From assembly GCA_938743325.2 (NCBI GenBank), contig OW568891.1, forward strand, positions 248,001-312,000: a DNA stretch of 64,000 nt, read 5' to 3'. Under the pieces are notes generated by a model. The model was not told the DNA's origin. It did not search any database and was given only the letters and a program-made list of their open reading frames with translations. Below are positions 17,718 to 27,235 of this stretch, in pieces (position 1 is the first letter of the stretch; every line of letters begins with the position of its first letter). The position numbers were made by a program, and so were the translations under genes. The stretch is from Pycnococcus provasolii. Taxonomy: Eukaryota > Chlorophyta > Pseudoscourfieldiophyceae > Pseudoscourfieldiales > Pycnococcaceae.

Positions 17718-19397
17718 TCATTCTTCCACATTCTTCCAACGCACGTCGGGGACTGCGCCGCCGCTGCCGCCCAGCGTGTCGGCATCGTTTATGTCGTCGA
17801 CGTTCCCCTCAAACTCGCTACTTGGCCAATCTGCACGACGCAGCTCCTCCATCATGCGCTCGCGCTCAAGCACATAGCCACCACTCAGCTGAGCGGCGGC
17901 ACCCTCCTCCGACGACGATGACGATGCAGACTTGTGGCCACCAAACGACCACCACATCAACATCTGCATGTAGTACACCAGAATAGCCGCAAACAGAGCT
18001 AGTAATACCGCCACAAGGCCACGTAACGCCGCCCTGCGACGCCGAGCGCGCAACGCCGTGCCCGGCAAGGGGCCGAAATTGCGGCGAAGCAAGCCGCACG
18101 CGGTACGCGCCACCGCCGCATGCACGTCGACGACGGGCATATAGCCGAGGTCGCGCAGAGCCGCGGCATTGCTCGGCGAGCTGGTGGTGGCTTCACACCA
18201 TCGCTTCGCCTGCGGCACTGTGCAACCAAACTTCGTTCCGAGCAGAAGGTGAGAATAGGTGCACACGTACGCAATCGCGATTGCGCAAAGTGCCGGCCAG
18301 TGATCGCGCTCTTCGTAGATGCCGTCGTATCCTGCGGCTTCAAGCACGGACGCCGTGAACGCGTAGCTATTCACAGCCGAGCCGTCGCTCACGTGGTAAA
18401 TTCGGCCCGCGCAGCTCGGCCACTTATCAGGATTGTGGCTGTGTACGCGCTCCTCGCCGACGCGCCCGCTGTCCACGAGCGTACAGACGGCTGACGCCGC
18501 GGCGTGCGCCGCATTGTCCGCGTGGATCCAGTTAGCGCAAACCTTCGGCGAGCCGCATGGAACGAGAGCTGGCCACCATCCTCGCCTTGCGCGCGATGCG
18601 GCACTCACAATCGCGCCGGTAAGAGCCTCGCCCTCGCCGTACACGCGCCCTGGGCGAAGTACCACAGAAAGCAGCGGGCGTTGACCGCCCACGCCGACGC
18701 ACGAGCCGTTCGCGGAAATCGCGTCGCGCTCGAGCGCGTGCACGCTTCGGCAGAACGCGTCGCCAAACACGATACCCTTGCGCGCAGGTGTCCAACCAGC
18801 CGCCTCTGCACCCGTGGCACCCGTCTCCGCGTCGTGCCCGGCAGCCGCGTGACTGATGACGACCAGCGTACCGACGTCCTCGACGATGCAAGCGCGCGTG
18901 AGGTTCGTGAAGGCGCTGGAGTGCGCGCTGTGACACGCGTTTTGCTTAAGCGCGCCATTCGCGACGCCGTCCGCCCCACCGAGTACGGCGACGTGCACGA
19001 CAGCGTGCATGCCACTTACGGCTGCACACGCGTCTTCCACCTTGCGCACGTCCCCAACGAGTCGCGTGATGTTTCCCGCGCCAGGTGCGTTGCACTTCGG
19101 CCTTCTGACAGTATGCGCCCCGTTAGCCGCCGGCGCGGGCGGCGGCGCGCGTTTCTGTGAAGATGGCGTGGACGCGGCGGCTGCTGCTGCAGCGACGGAC
19201 GCGCGGTACGCCGTTTCTGCGACGCTGGAGCAGTCGTCGTAGTGCGGTTCGACGGCTTGCACAGGCGACGAGTCTATGGCGTAAACGTGAAACCCGTAAC
19301 TTTCGGAGAGAAGGCGGCATATTCGTCGGCCGAGGTACGTCGACGCGTGCGTGACCAGTATCGAGAGACGATCATCGTGAGCACCAACGGCGGCCAT
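17718..19397 (-). CDS. Extended SDR, 3-beta-hydroxysteroid-dehydrogenase-like, membrane-anchored
   Basis: 559 residues from the ATG at 19397; the frame is open further upstream but without another ATG. Residues 12-40 hold the Rossmann beta-alpha-beta (LSILVTHASTYLGRRICRLL) with a degenerate Gly motif, HAS-YLG instead of GxxGxxG. GDVRKVEDACAAVSGMHAVVHVAV is the strand-4/Asp-Val signature. RPGRVYGEGE and NWIHADNAAHA are the late motifs shared with 3-beta-HSD and sterol-4-alpha-carboxylate dehydrogenases. The usual YxxxK active-site pair is not recognisable (a CRSVHALERD stretch is near the expected place), so dehydrogenase activity is doubtful. C-terminal hydrophobic segments (LRGLVAVLLALFAAILVYYMQMLMWW) predict an ER or other membrane anchor. 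Confidence 0.68.
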   Translation of the reverse strand: MAAVGAHDDRLSILVTHASTYLGRRICRLLSESYGFHVYAIDSSPVQAVEPHYDDCSSVAETAYRASVAAAAAAASTPSSQKRAPPPAPAANGAHTVRRPKCNAPGAGNITRLVGDVRKVEDACAAVSGMHAVVHVAVLGGADGVANGALKQNACHSAHSSAFTNLTRACIVEDVGTLVVISHAAAGHDAETGATGAEAAGWTPARKGIVFGDAFCRSVHALERDAISANGSCVGVGGQRPLLSVVLRPGRVYGEGEALTGAIVSAASRARRGWWPALVPCGSPKVCANWIHADNAAHAAASAVCTLVDSGRVGEERVHSHNPDKWPSCAGRIYHVSDGSAVNSYAFTASVLEAAGYDGIYEERDHWPALCAIAIAYVCTYSHLLLGTKFGCTVPQAKRWCEATTSSPSNAAALRDLGYMPVVDVHAAVARTACGLLRRNFGPLPGTALRARRRRAALRGLVAVLLALFAAILVYYMQMLMWWSFGGHKSASSSSSEEGAAAQLSGGYVLERERMMEELRRADWPSSEFEGNVDDINDADTLGGSGGAVPDVRWKNVEE

Positions 19398-20093
19398 GGC
19401 CGTGGAGTGAGTCAGCACTGATCGCCAGCTCAGATCGAGGAAAAAAAGAGAAGTTGTTGCGAAAGAACGAGTTCCAAGTGGTATTCTTCTTGACCACGTC
19501 AATCAGCGTAAAATTACATTTGTCAACCAAAATCCACCCTTAAGTCTTGCTTCATTCACCACCTGTCAGCCTGTTCAATTGATCAAACGGAAGAATACCA
19601 CGCACGAAATCACGAATGTAATGTACGGGGTCCTTTGAGTAGCCCCTGAGAAAGAAGAGCACTGGGTGTTGAATGCCAAAAACTCGATACCCCCGCCTCC
19701 GATGCCATCAACGGTCAGCTGCTAAATCGCCAGTCTGTCCAGTTGACGCCCTTTCGGGCACCTCGCAAGGAGGCGGCACCTGGGAGGGAGGGCCGGGTGT
19801 TTACAAAAACTAACCTTCCCACCATACGGCTTAGCCAGGCCAAGCCCCCCTCATCTAACTTTCATGCCCATGATTTAAATCCCCGAAACCCAACCAAAGA
19901 CGGATCCCCCAAGTCACCGTTAAGGAACAGTCGCGCTGATCTCCTTATCTCAAGAGCTCCTCAAACGCTAGGTTTACGCACCGGCAGGCCAGAGCTCAAA
20001 CCCCGCTATCGCTCGTTTATTTGAGTAGCCCCTGAGAAAGAAGAGCACTGGGTGTTGAATGCCAAAAACTCGATACCCCCGCCTCCGATGCCA
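19398..20093. other. Spacer containing a direct repeat
   Basis: No gene seen. Holds the first copy of a 147-bp direct repeat (19634-19780) and a C-rich segment with scattered CCC(C/T)A motifs (19830-19930). Confidence 0.45.
19634..19780. repeat. 147-bp direct repeat, copy 1
   Basis: This stretch starts TTTGAGTAGCCCCTGAG and ends GGAGGCGGCACC. It is repeated without visible difference at 20020-20166. It contains a small hairpin GCCCTTTCGGGC. Confidence 0.9.
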
Positions 20094-20166
20094 TCAACGG
20101 TCAGCTGCTAAATCGCCAGTCTGTCCAGTTGACGCCCTTTCGGGCACCTCGCAAGGAGGCGGCACC
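20020..20166. repeat. 147-bp direct repeat, copy 2
   Basis: This is the same sequence as copy 1, 239 bp downstream. It supplies the last ~70 bases, including the stop codon, of the membrane-protein gene on the minus strand. Confidence 0.9.
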
Positions 20167-21557
20167 CACTGCACACCACAAGGGCGGGAGGGAGGGAAAA
20201 GCATTGAGCAGCCAACACGTGCATCCCGAGTCCAATAAACTGCGGTGCATTTGAGCGCTGACATGCGAGCCATAATCATCTGCAGATTGCGCAGGTTGCG
20301 TTCACGAGCAGGACAACTACGCGAGTAGATTCCTTCTCCCGTGCCCTGCTTGGCGTCTTGCCATACGTCGTGAAGATTGCGATATACATTATCACACCAG
20401 AGCAGCAGAAGGTCCACGTCGAGAATGCCTTCAGCATGACGGAAGTCTTTCCAATTTTCCACCGCATCCATCAGAGACTTATGCTTCCTCTTGAGGGGGA
20501 TCTCGCCGTTCCGCCAGCGCTTAAGATCCACATGGCCATCTCCAGTCGTATCACGAAAGTATACCGCAAGCGATAAAAATCCAGCGGATGCGCCGGTTGC
20601 GGCTACGGCGGCACCCACGTTTGCCAAAGGCGTACGCATCGGCCGAATCGTCACAACCATCACGGCATCAAGCGCCATCAACGATGCTGCAGTCGCGGCG
20701 CACGAGGTCCGACGAGATGGTGACGATCCACCGTAGGCGCAGCAAGCGGTCGCGGCACACAAAAGCGCGAGCTCAAGGAATGAATACACAGGTATCTCCA
20801 CCCTGCCAAATCTAGAATCTTTCGGACCACGCAACTGCCAAAACATGGCGGCTCGACGCTCTGCAAAGTGACTTGCCGCACGACCAAATTCATACCATTT
20901 TGACACCCAGCACCCTCCGCCGCCGTCTTCCTCCTTCTTCTTGTATACGAGGTACGTTGGCTCCACGGTGGTGGCGCGTGCGACAATCACGGCATTGCGG
21001 AGCGTGATCGCCACAAGCACTCCAGCACAGGCAGCTGCAGCCACTCCAAACGCGTCGATGTCCTCTTCGCCGTCCTGCACGTCAGCGCCGTATGCAACAA
21101 GTGCAAGCGTGCAAGGAATCATGCAGATGGTCGAAGCAAGGAGCTCCGCACGAGGGAAGTACAGCACGGCCGGAATCTTTGAAAGTTCAAAAATTTTCTC
21201 ATCATCATCATCGAGGCCTCGCTTTCGCGCCATCTCTTTGAAGCTTCGCTGTCGCTTCCTCTTTCGCCGCAGCTTCCAAAAGACCCAGAGCACAAAGCGG
21301 AGATACACCGCGAGTAAAAAGATCAAGGCACACCAGGTCACGCATCCTAGGAGCAACACGCGCGAGCCTCTTGCGACACCACCCTCAGCTTCCCAAGGAA
21401 GCGCCTCAGCAAGATTCATAAACGCCATCGTACCATACGCACTTGTTTTCATGTTCCAGTCATCGGATGATATGCTGAGCAATCTGCGAGGTGCCGAAGA
21501 AGGCTTCGGCCTTTTGCGGAAGAACCACGCCGTGCTGGAGATTGTCTGCATTCGCAT
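20094..21557 (-). CDS. Polytopic membrane protein of unknown function
   Basis: 487 residues from the ATG at 21557. There are about six hydrophobic segments (for example SRVLLLGCVTWCALIFLLAVYL; AELLASTICMIPCTLALVAYG; FGVAAAACAGVLVAITLRNAVIVA; FLELALLCAATACCAYGG). A basic loop follows segment one (WKLRRKRKRQRSFKEMARKRG). FRDTTGDGHVDLKRW looks like one EF-hand loop (D-T-T-G-D-G-H-V-D), so calcium sensing is possible. The C-terminal tail (VPERASTGQTGDLAADR) is encoded by the 147-bp repeat and is probably not ancestral. I do not recognise the family; channel or transporter cannot be decided. Confidence 0.55.
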   Translation of the reverse strand: MRMQTISSTAWFFRKRPKPSSAPRRLLSISSDDWNMKTSAYGTMAFMNLAEALPWEAEGGVARGSRVLLLGCVTWCALIFLLAVYLRFVLWVFWKLRRKRKRQRSFKEMARKRGLDDDDEKIFELSKIPAVLYFPRAELLASTICMIPCTLALVAYGADVQDGEEDIDAFGVAAAACAGVLVAITLRNAVIVARATTVEPTYLVYKKKEEDGGGGCWVSKWYEFGRAASHFAERRAAMFWQLRGPKDSRFGRVEIPVYSFLELALLCAATACCAYGGSSPSRRTSCAATAASLMALDAVMVVTIRPMRTPLANVGAAVAATGASAGFLSLAVYFRDTTGDGHVDLKRWRNGEIPLKRKHKSLMDAVENWKDFRHAEGILDVDLLLLWCDNVYRNLHDVWQDAKQGTGEGIYSRSCPARERNLRNLQMIMARMSALKCTAVYWTRDARVGCSMLFPPSRPCGVQWVPPPCEVPERASTGQTGDLAADR

Positions 21558-22325
21558 TATCAGTCGGATCGGACTACCCGCCCCCCCTCGGCAACTCCCC
21601 AGGGGGCAATTTGAGAATTTCCCCCGACCAACTTGGTCGGGGAGGACCGGAGGAATTCCCGGGGGGGCGAGGGGGAAAGTTTGCAAAATTTTCTGAAACG
21701 GAGGGATGGTATACAACAAGCGGGCTTCTTTTCCTTTCAGGCTTTGCTTGGGAATATATTATATAGCCAAGTTACGTGATATCATGTAGTACTACTCTTA
21801 AGTTTTACACTGGTGGGTCGACGTTACCAGTAAAATACGTTGTTTACAAGTGTGGTGGCATGATTCCACTCCTGGCAGCCTGGTGGGTCACACACCTTGG
21901 TCAAGGGACCCAGTGTACAAGTTCCTTGGTTCTTCACCAATACTAGGATACCTCAGCGCATACCTACTACCTTGGATGCCTGACTGGTGGTGGTACAGTA
22001 TATCATACTCTCCCTGCCTGTCTACCATTTACAGGATTTGGTAGCAGCTCTTGGAGGATCGTCCGGACAAGTCACGACCGGACAAGTAAGTAAGTTACGA
22101 GCGGCAGGAAGATTAGCATTCATGAGCCTCGACGAGTATGATGAGAAGTCGATGAATGAATGATATAAGGATACGGCGCGTGCTGCTGGTCCAAGAAGTC
22201 TTCGACCACTACGTACGTACACATTTGTTGTAACGAGTTCATATCCATTGGATGGCATTCTTGTCTCTGATTTAAAAAAAGTCCAAACATTTTGATTACA
22301 GTACAACGAACACGTCGTGGTCTAC
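21558..22325. other. Spacer with hairpins
   Basis: 21585-21680 is G/C-run-rich and contains the hairpin CCCCGACCA-acttg-GTCGGGG just upstream of the minus-strand gene. 21780-22300 is A/T-richer and holds no supported gene. Confidence 0.4.
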
Positions 22326-23861
22326 TTATTTCTTAGCCTTCTTCTTCTTTGGCGCGTCGTCGTCGTCGTCGTCCTTCTTGCGCTTTTCCTTCTTCTCCTC
22401 CTTTTCCTTCTTTTCCTTCTTCTCCTTCTTCTCCTCCTTCTCCTCCTTCTCTTTCTTCTCTTTCTTCTCTTTCTTCTCCTTCTTCTGCGGCTCATCCTTA
22501 GTCGGCTTCACAGCCACGCCCGCCTTCTCCGCCGCCGCCGACATCGCGGAGGAATTCTTCTGCGTGGCCGCGCCACTCGCGTAGAATTCCAACCGCTCAT
22601 CCACCTGCGCCTTCAGCGCCTCGCCAAACGCGGATGTCGCAACCTCGCTAAAGCAGTCGATGCGCGACGCCATGCTGCACTTGTTCGCCAAGTAACGGCT
22701 GATGCGACCCTTGTTCTTTGCCGATGCCTTGCCCACCGCGGAGGCATGGTACAGAAGCCCGTACTTGGGCGTGTTGCCCTTCGTCTTCAGCGCGCGGAAC
22801 AGAGCCTTCTCGGCGCCGAGAATCTGAACGGTCGACGCAGGGTACTTTGCCAAGTTTGTCAGCGAGCCTGCGTGGCTGATGAGGCGCGCCCCAACGATGT
22901 CGCCGACAAGTGCCGACAGGTTCGGCGCGACATTGCCCATCTTCGAGTGCAGGTAGTCGGACAGGTTCTTGCGGTACTCCGCAAGGTTGATGACACGACG
23001 TGCGAAGCTCTCGATGTTGGCGAGGTCCGTCTCGGTGATATCCTGCCCCATGGACGTCTTCGCCGCGTCGACAATTTCGCGCGCCTTTCCCTCGTCGCCG
23101 ACAATTTCCTCAAGCTCCGAAAGCTTGTCCTCCCCCAGCGTGCTCTTGTCGCCAACGATTAGCGACAGGCGGCAGTACGTGTAGTTATCGGGCACAATCT
23201 TCACGAGCTCGGGGAAGTGCCAGCTGTACCACTCGCGCACACGCATGACGAACGTGTTGACGTCCTTGTCGAGAGTATCCATGAGTGCAATTGCCTGAAT
23301 GATCATGTTGTCAACGCGGTTGACGTTGAACTTAACGCGCGCGCGGCTGTAGCTGTGCGCAAGACCGAGCTGCGCCTTCTGCAGGTCGCTGTCCGCCATG
23401 AGGTCCTTGACGTAGCGTCCAAAGTGCATGCGGCACCCGCGAATGAGCTCACTGACGGACTCATTTGCGACGACGGAACACCCCAAGGTGTCACTGATTG
23501 CCGAGCCCAGCTTCGCCTCCCCAACACCCAGCGTAACCCCGCCGTCTGACTTTTTCGATGACTTCTTCGACTCCTTCTTACCTCCTGACCCTGACGACGG
23601 CATGTTCAGCTGTAGGAAAGCACGCAGGGAGTCCGTCAAGTTTGACTCTGAAACAGCATTAATTTGCTCGAGCGCGTCAACTGCTGATGTGAAAGGTGCG
23701 AATGACACTAAAGACACACACTTGCCAAACTTCTCGAATGACGACAAATCGGCAGATGACTCAAGAGATGACCCACCCACTGCGATGTCCAGACCCCCTT
23801 TGTATTCAAAGAGAGCGAAACCGGACGCACACTCGTACAAGACGTGCGAGCAAGGTGACAT
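22326..23861 (-). CDS. NOP56: Nucleolar box C/D snoRNP protein NOP56
   Basis: 511 residues from the ATG at 23861; upstream codons in frame lack conserved sequence. NOP5NT-type N-terminus ([13 protein letters not shown], residues 8-20). Coiled-coil/NOSIC region ~165-230 ([28 protein letters not shown]). Nop domain with the signature [17 protein letters not shown]... at ~324-360, then [21 protein letters not shown]. Lys/Glu tail ~455-511 (KKEKKEK repeats), as in other NOP56/NOP58 proteins. The run [28 protein letters not shown] favours NOP56 over NOP58. The protein binds the box C/D snoRNA core with fibrillarin and directs rRNA 2'-O-methylation in the nucleolus. The KKE tail DNA is a long CTTCTTCTC tract. 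Confidence 0.96.
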   Translation of the reverse strand: MSPCSHVLYECASGFALFEYKGGLDIAVGGSSLESSADLSSFEKFGKCVSLVSFAPFTSAVDALEQINAVSESNLTDSLRAFLQLNMPSSGSGGKKESKKSSKKSDGGVTLGVGEAKLGSAISDTLGCSVVANESVSELIRGCRMHFGRYVKDLMADSDLQKAQLGLAHSYSRARVKFNVNRVDNMIIQAIALMDTLDKDVNTFVMRVREWYSWHFPELVKIVPDNYTYCRLSLIVGDKSTLGEDKLSELEEIVGDEGKAREIVDAAKTSMGQDITETDLANIESFARRVINLAEYRKNLSDYLHSKMGNVAPNLSALVGDIVGARLISHAGSLTNLAKYPASTVQILGAEKALFRALKTKGNTPKYGLLYHASAVGKASAKNKGRISRYLANKCSMASRIDCFSEVATSAFGEALKAQVDERLEFYASGAATQKNSSAMSAAAEKAGVAVKPTKDEPQKKEKKEKKEKKEKEEKEEKKEKKEKKEKEEKKEKRKKDDDDDDAPKKKKAKK

Positions 23862-24476
23862 AATGGTAGTGAAAAAATAAGAAGAAGAGGAAACCACACA
23901 AAGCCAACCTTCAGCCGTCGACGGAAACCAAGTTCGTTGCCGGAAATGTCCGACGGCGCCGGGCGGAGGAGAGGAACAACACGAGCTGCAGGAGGGCGAC
24001 AAAAGGCGGCGGCGGGACCAAACCAACCCCCTCCCTCCCCTAAGGGAGTAGAAGTGCCCCTGGGGGATACCGGTTCGAACTCGAACTCACTCACTCGGGG
24101 TTTCCTCGGGGTTTCAACTTTCATCGGGGCTTCATCGGTCGGGGTTGGGAAGGAGGGGAATCTTCTTAGTCTACGAATCTGATATCTCTGGACACGTCAA
24201 ATAAATCTACGTCGTACCCTTTAATTAGGAGTAATAGTAGAGTGCGCAGCTGGGCAGGTCTAGGTAGTACTAGTGAATGCACTCTTACTGTGCAGTACTG
24301 TACAGTACGAGGTACATCGATACCGTACCTTGTTCAAGTCTTACCACGGGTCAACATGCAGTACTTGACTTGACGTCAACTGCATGGTCTTGCACCCATG
24401 CATGCGAAATTCATGGGAATGCTCTTTTGGATGGCAGACGGACTACCCGAAAAACATTCGTCGTTCCAATCGGGGA
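23862..24476. other. Divergent/tandem spacer
   Basis: No gene. Contains C-run DNA with a CCCCTGGGGG hairpin (~24056-24066), TCGGGGTTTC direct repeats (~24095-24125), and the nested palindromes GCAGTACTGTACAGTAC (~24291-24308) and GTACATCGATACCGTAC. Confidence 0.4.
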
Positions 24477-26435
24477 TTACAAAGCCTCCTCGTCACTGTC
24501 GTCATTGGCGTGCATGTCGTCGCTTTCATTGTCGATGTCACTGTCGTCGTCGTCAACGACGTTTTCGACCAAATCTGAGCTGTCCAAATCCACGTCCTCC
24601 TCGTCATCGTCGTCGTCGTCGTCCTCCTCCTCCTCCTCGTCGGAGGGCATATTGCCATCCTCTGGCGCAGAGTCGTCGCACAGTAACAGCACATCCCACT
24701 TCGCGACGGGAGCAATACCCAAAGGTGTGGGAATGCAACCTCCAAACGCAACGCCACCCTCAAGCGTGTGTCCAGCAATTGTGCGGTGGCTCACGTAGTC
24801 GCGACCGGCATGAAGTTGACCGCGCCAACGAAGCTCGTGCAAATCAAATACGCACGCATCACCACGCCAGCCATTGCTGCCACAGCCGCCATGGAACACC
24901 CACCAGCGATCCGCGTACACCGTCGACCCGAAACGATGGCGAGGCGCGGGTTGCGGTGAACTGCTGGACGAAGGAGGCATCGTCCACGTCGGCGGATCAG
25001 TCGCGAGGTCCAGCACCACGGGACACATCACAGCCAGCTCCGTCGAACGTAGGCGAAGGCGCACGCCGTTCATGTCCGAACGGTTCGCCGTGAAGCCGGC
25101 CATCACCACCAGGGTATTCGCATCGCCGTCTGAGCCTGTGGTGTGAACCGCGGCGTGCAGCCACCTCGCGCCGACCCAGTCTTCCACCTCGATAAATCCG
25201 GTACCAATGGCCATATTTGGTTGCGGGACCACCTCCGTTTTGAGCGTTCGCCAGATGCGAGCACGAAGACGAAGTTCCCTCGGAGATCGAAGAGAACGAA
25301 CAAGCGAGTTGCCTCCAAAGCTGCGAGGACGCATAATTTCGCCACCAAGCGCGATGAAGCGACCTGGTCCCACGCGTGTTATGGTATGATGCCAGATGGC
25401 AAGGCCATCCTCTCCCTCACATTCCAGCGGACTCGTCCATCTGATTTCCTCGCCATTTGTCCACATTATCAGCACGTCGCCAAAGAATTCGCCGTCGAAG
25501 TTGTAACCTCCGTGCACGAGCAGCATGCCACCTGCACTTGCCTGCTCTCGCGTGAGAGGTCCGAGCTGCGCGAGAACGTCGTCGTCGACGTCGCTGGGAT
25601 ACACACGCGCAGCGGCGTGGCGGAAACGCGTCAAAGGCGAGGGGCCCACGACGGTTGGTATGCTCATCTCCCCGGTAGCTGGACGAAGAACAACGACCGG
25701 CGGTCCGTCGTCGCCTCCGCGCCTCGCACCGAGTCCCCCTACGACGACGACGATGCCGAGTTCGTCAAACAGCGTCGCTGTGTGCCCCGACCTTGCAAGT
25801 GCCATGCTCTGACGCTGGTCAACGGTACCCTCAAATTCGTCGGCATAGCGTGCATGTGTTTCCCTGGCAAGGTCTTCTCCACACCACTTCCAGCCGGTTG
25901 GCACGAACGTGCTTGCACATTTCGCGAGCGTGCGTAGTCCTTCCTGCTTACGAGTAAGAAGGCTGTTCCCAGCAAGGTTCGCACCCTGCTCCTCTGACAA
26001 ATCCTCTTGGGAGGAGGACGAGTGTGTTTCTCCGAGCACTTTTTTCGAGCACTTCTTATTCCACTTCCTCTCAATAGTCTCAAGCATCGTCACCCCAAAC
26101 TTCGAGCGAGCAATACGTGCCCACGCCGGTGTTTCTGCGACAGCCTCTCGTATATCTTTCGAGACGCACGCTAGGACGGCGAGGTCACGTGCGCCCAGCA
26201 GCGGCAGGACGTCCGAAGAGAGGATGTGCATGGAATGCAGCGTAACTAAAACTGATGAGACGTCACCGACATCACTGTCTTCACCAGCATCATCCCCTGA
26301 AACCACGAGCGCGTCAGAAGGCTCCGGCATCGTCGCCATGATGAGACGGGGCCGGAATGATATGTGGCTCCGGGGAAATCCATCCAACAAGGGGGACCCG
26401 GGGAACCAATCACCGGTTTGGTTGTCCCAATCCAT
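24477..26435 (-). CDS. F-box/kelch-type protein with acidic tail
   Basis: 652 residues from the ATG at 26435, or 620 from the ATG at 26339 (MATMPEPSD), which may be the better start. An F-box-like segment lies at ~65-110 (ILSSDVLPLLGARDLAVLACVSKDIREAVAETPAWARI). Kelch-type beta-propeller blades span ~200-580, with typical motifs (SGHTATLFDELGIVVVVGG; MLLVHGGYNFDGEFFGDVLIM; RFGSTVYADRWWVFHGGCG; DACVFDLHELRW). The C-terminus is a long Asp/Glu run. By family, an SCF ubiquitin-ligase substrate receptor in cytosol or nucleus; the substrate is unknown. Confidence 0.8.
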   Translation of the reverse strand: MDWDNQTGDWFPGSPLLDGFPRSHISFRPRLIMATMPEPSDALVVSGDDAGEDSDVGDVSSVLVTLHSMHILSSDVLPLLGARDLAVLACVSKDIREAVAETPAWARIARSKFGVTMLETIERKWNKKCSKKVLGETHSSSSQEDLSEEQGANLAGNSLLTRKQEGLRTLAKCASTFVPTGWKWCGEDLARETHARYADEFEGTVDQRQSMALARSGHTATLFDELGIVVVVGGLGARRGGDDGPPVVVLRPATGEMSIPTVVGPSPLTRFRHAAARVYPSDVDDDVLAQLGPLTREQASAGGMLLVHGGYNFDGEFFGDVLIMWTNGEEIRWTSPLECEGEDGLAIWHHTITRVGPGRFIALGGEIMRPRSFGGNSLVRSLRSPRELRLRARIWRTLKTEVVPQPNMAIGTGFIEVEDWVGARWLHAAVHTTGSDGDANTLVVMAGFTANRSDMNGVRLRLRSTELAVMCPVVLDLATDPPTWTMPPSSSSSPQPAPRHRFGSTVYADRWWVFHGGCGSNGWRGDACVFDLHELRWRGQLHAGRDYVSHRTIAGHTLEGGVAFGGCIPTPLGIAPVAKWDVLLLCDDSAPEDGNMPSDEEEEEDDDDDDDEEDVDLDSSDLVENVVDDDDSDIDNESDDMHANDDSDEEAL

Positions 26436-27235
26436 CTTTTGCGATTGACCCGTAACGTGACATCACATTACAGTATGTCGGAACAAACACCTGTTCCCAA
26501 ACACAGCTGTACAGGTACTTATAAGTTATAGGTCACGCACGTGTACACATCTTCCTTGTGAAGCTTGTTGGCAGTTAACTAGTTAAGTGACAACACATGT
26601 ACACACATGTACATACAACTAACGCACCACGTGACCCGTGCTATTAATTAATAATACGACGACACATACAGGAGGACTCTACAAAGAAGAAACGAACTAC
26701 CCGTTACGATAGAAGGTGAAACTACAGTGTAACAGTTGTAATTTAATTATGCAATAGTAGTGAGTGCAAGGCCACTCGCGAGTCTTAGGCGTTGTCACAC
26801 GGACGGTGGTGGGGCCCGAAGAATCGTATTATGCATAGGCTGGCACAAGACACGACGACGGGAATCATATAATATAGTATATACTATGGGCTGTGGCACA
26901 AGTACTTTAGGTAGGTGGGCTTCTTACAACTTGCAAGTTGCAAACTTGTGCTTTGTCAGCCAGGCCGCAGGCGGGCTTCTTGCCGCGGGTTGCGCCCGCC
27001 AAGTGGGTGGGTGGGTCCCACCAGTTAAAATTCCAACTCCAGGTACGCAGGTAAGGGTTAGACAAGCAAGTCACTCACTCCCCCTCACAAGTCACAAATC
27101 GATGGGCACCACGTCACGGGAGTTCCAAAAAAGCAAATGTTCTTCTCATTACACGTACACAACGTAGCCTATATGTATTATATACACGCTTCATTCAAAC
27201 AAAAAAAAGAGAGGAAAAAAGACGAGTTTGCAAAC
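26436..27235. other. 800-bp spacer without a supported gene
   Basis: This spacer is A/T-richer than its flanks. ACACATGTACACACATGTACATAC at about 26593-26616 contains overlapping ACATGT and TGTACA palindromes, and CACGTG occurs nearby. A TATAATATAGTATATAC tract is at about 26869-26885. GGGTGGGTGGG is at 27005. These may be promoter or terminator elements of the flanking genes. Confidence 0.4.

Noticed and set aside
18504-19160. 218-codon plus frame opposite the SDR gene
   Set aside because: Arg/Ala-rich antisense shadow of a GC-rich gene; the minus frame carries real SDR motifs.
19634-20166. Short LTR pair (TRIM) from the 147-bp direct repeats
   Set aside because: No matching target duplication, no primer-binding site and no polypurine tract; a plain duplication explains it.
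22326-22500. Plus-strand Leu/Phe-rich frame opposite the NOP56 tail
   Set aside because: It is the antisense of the KKE tail and has no independent support.
24056-24085. Possible tRNA T-arm (GGTTCGAACTC)
   Set aside because: No acceptor or anticodon stem can be paired around it.
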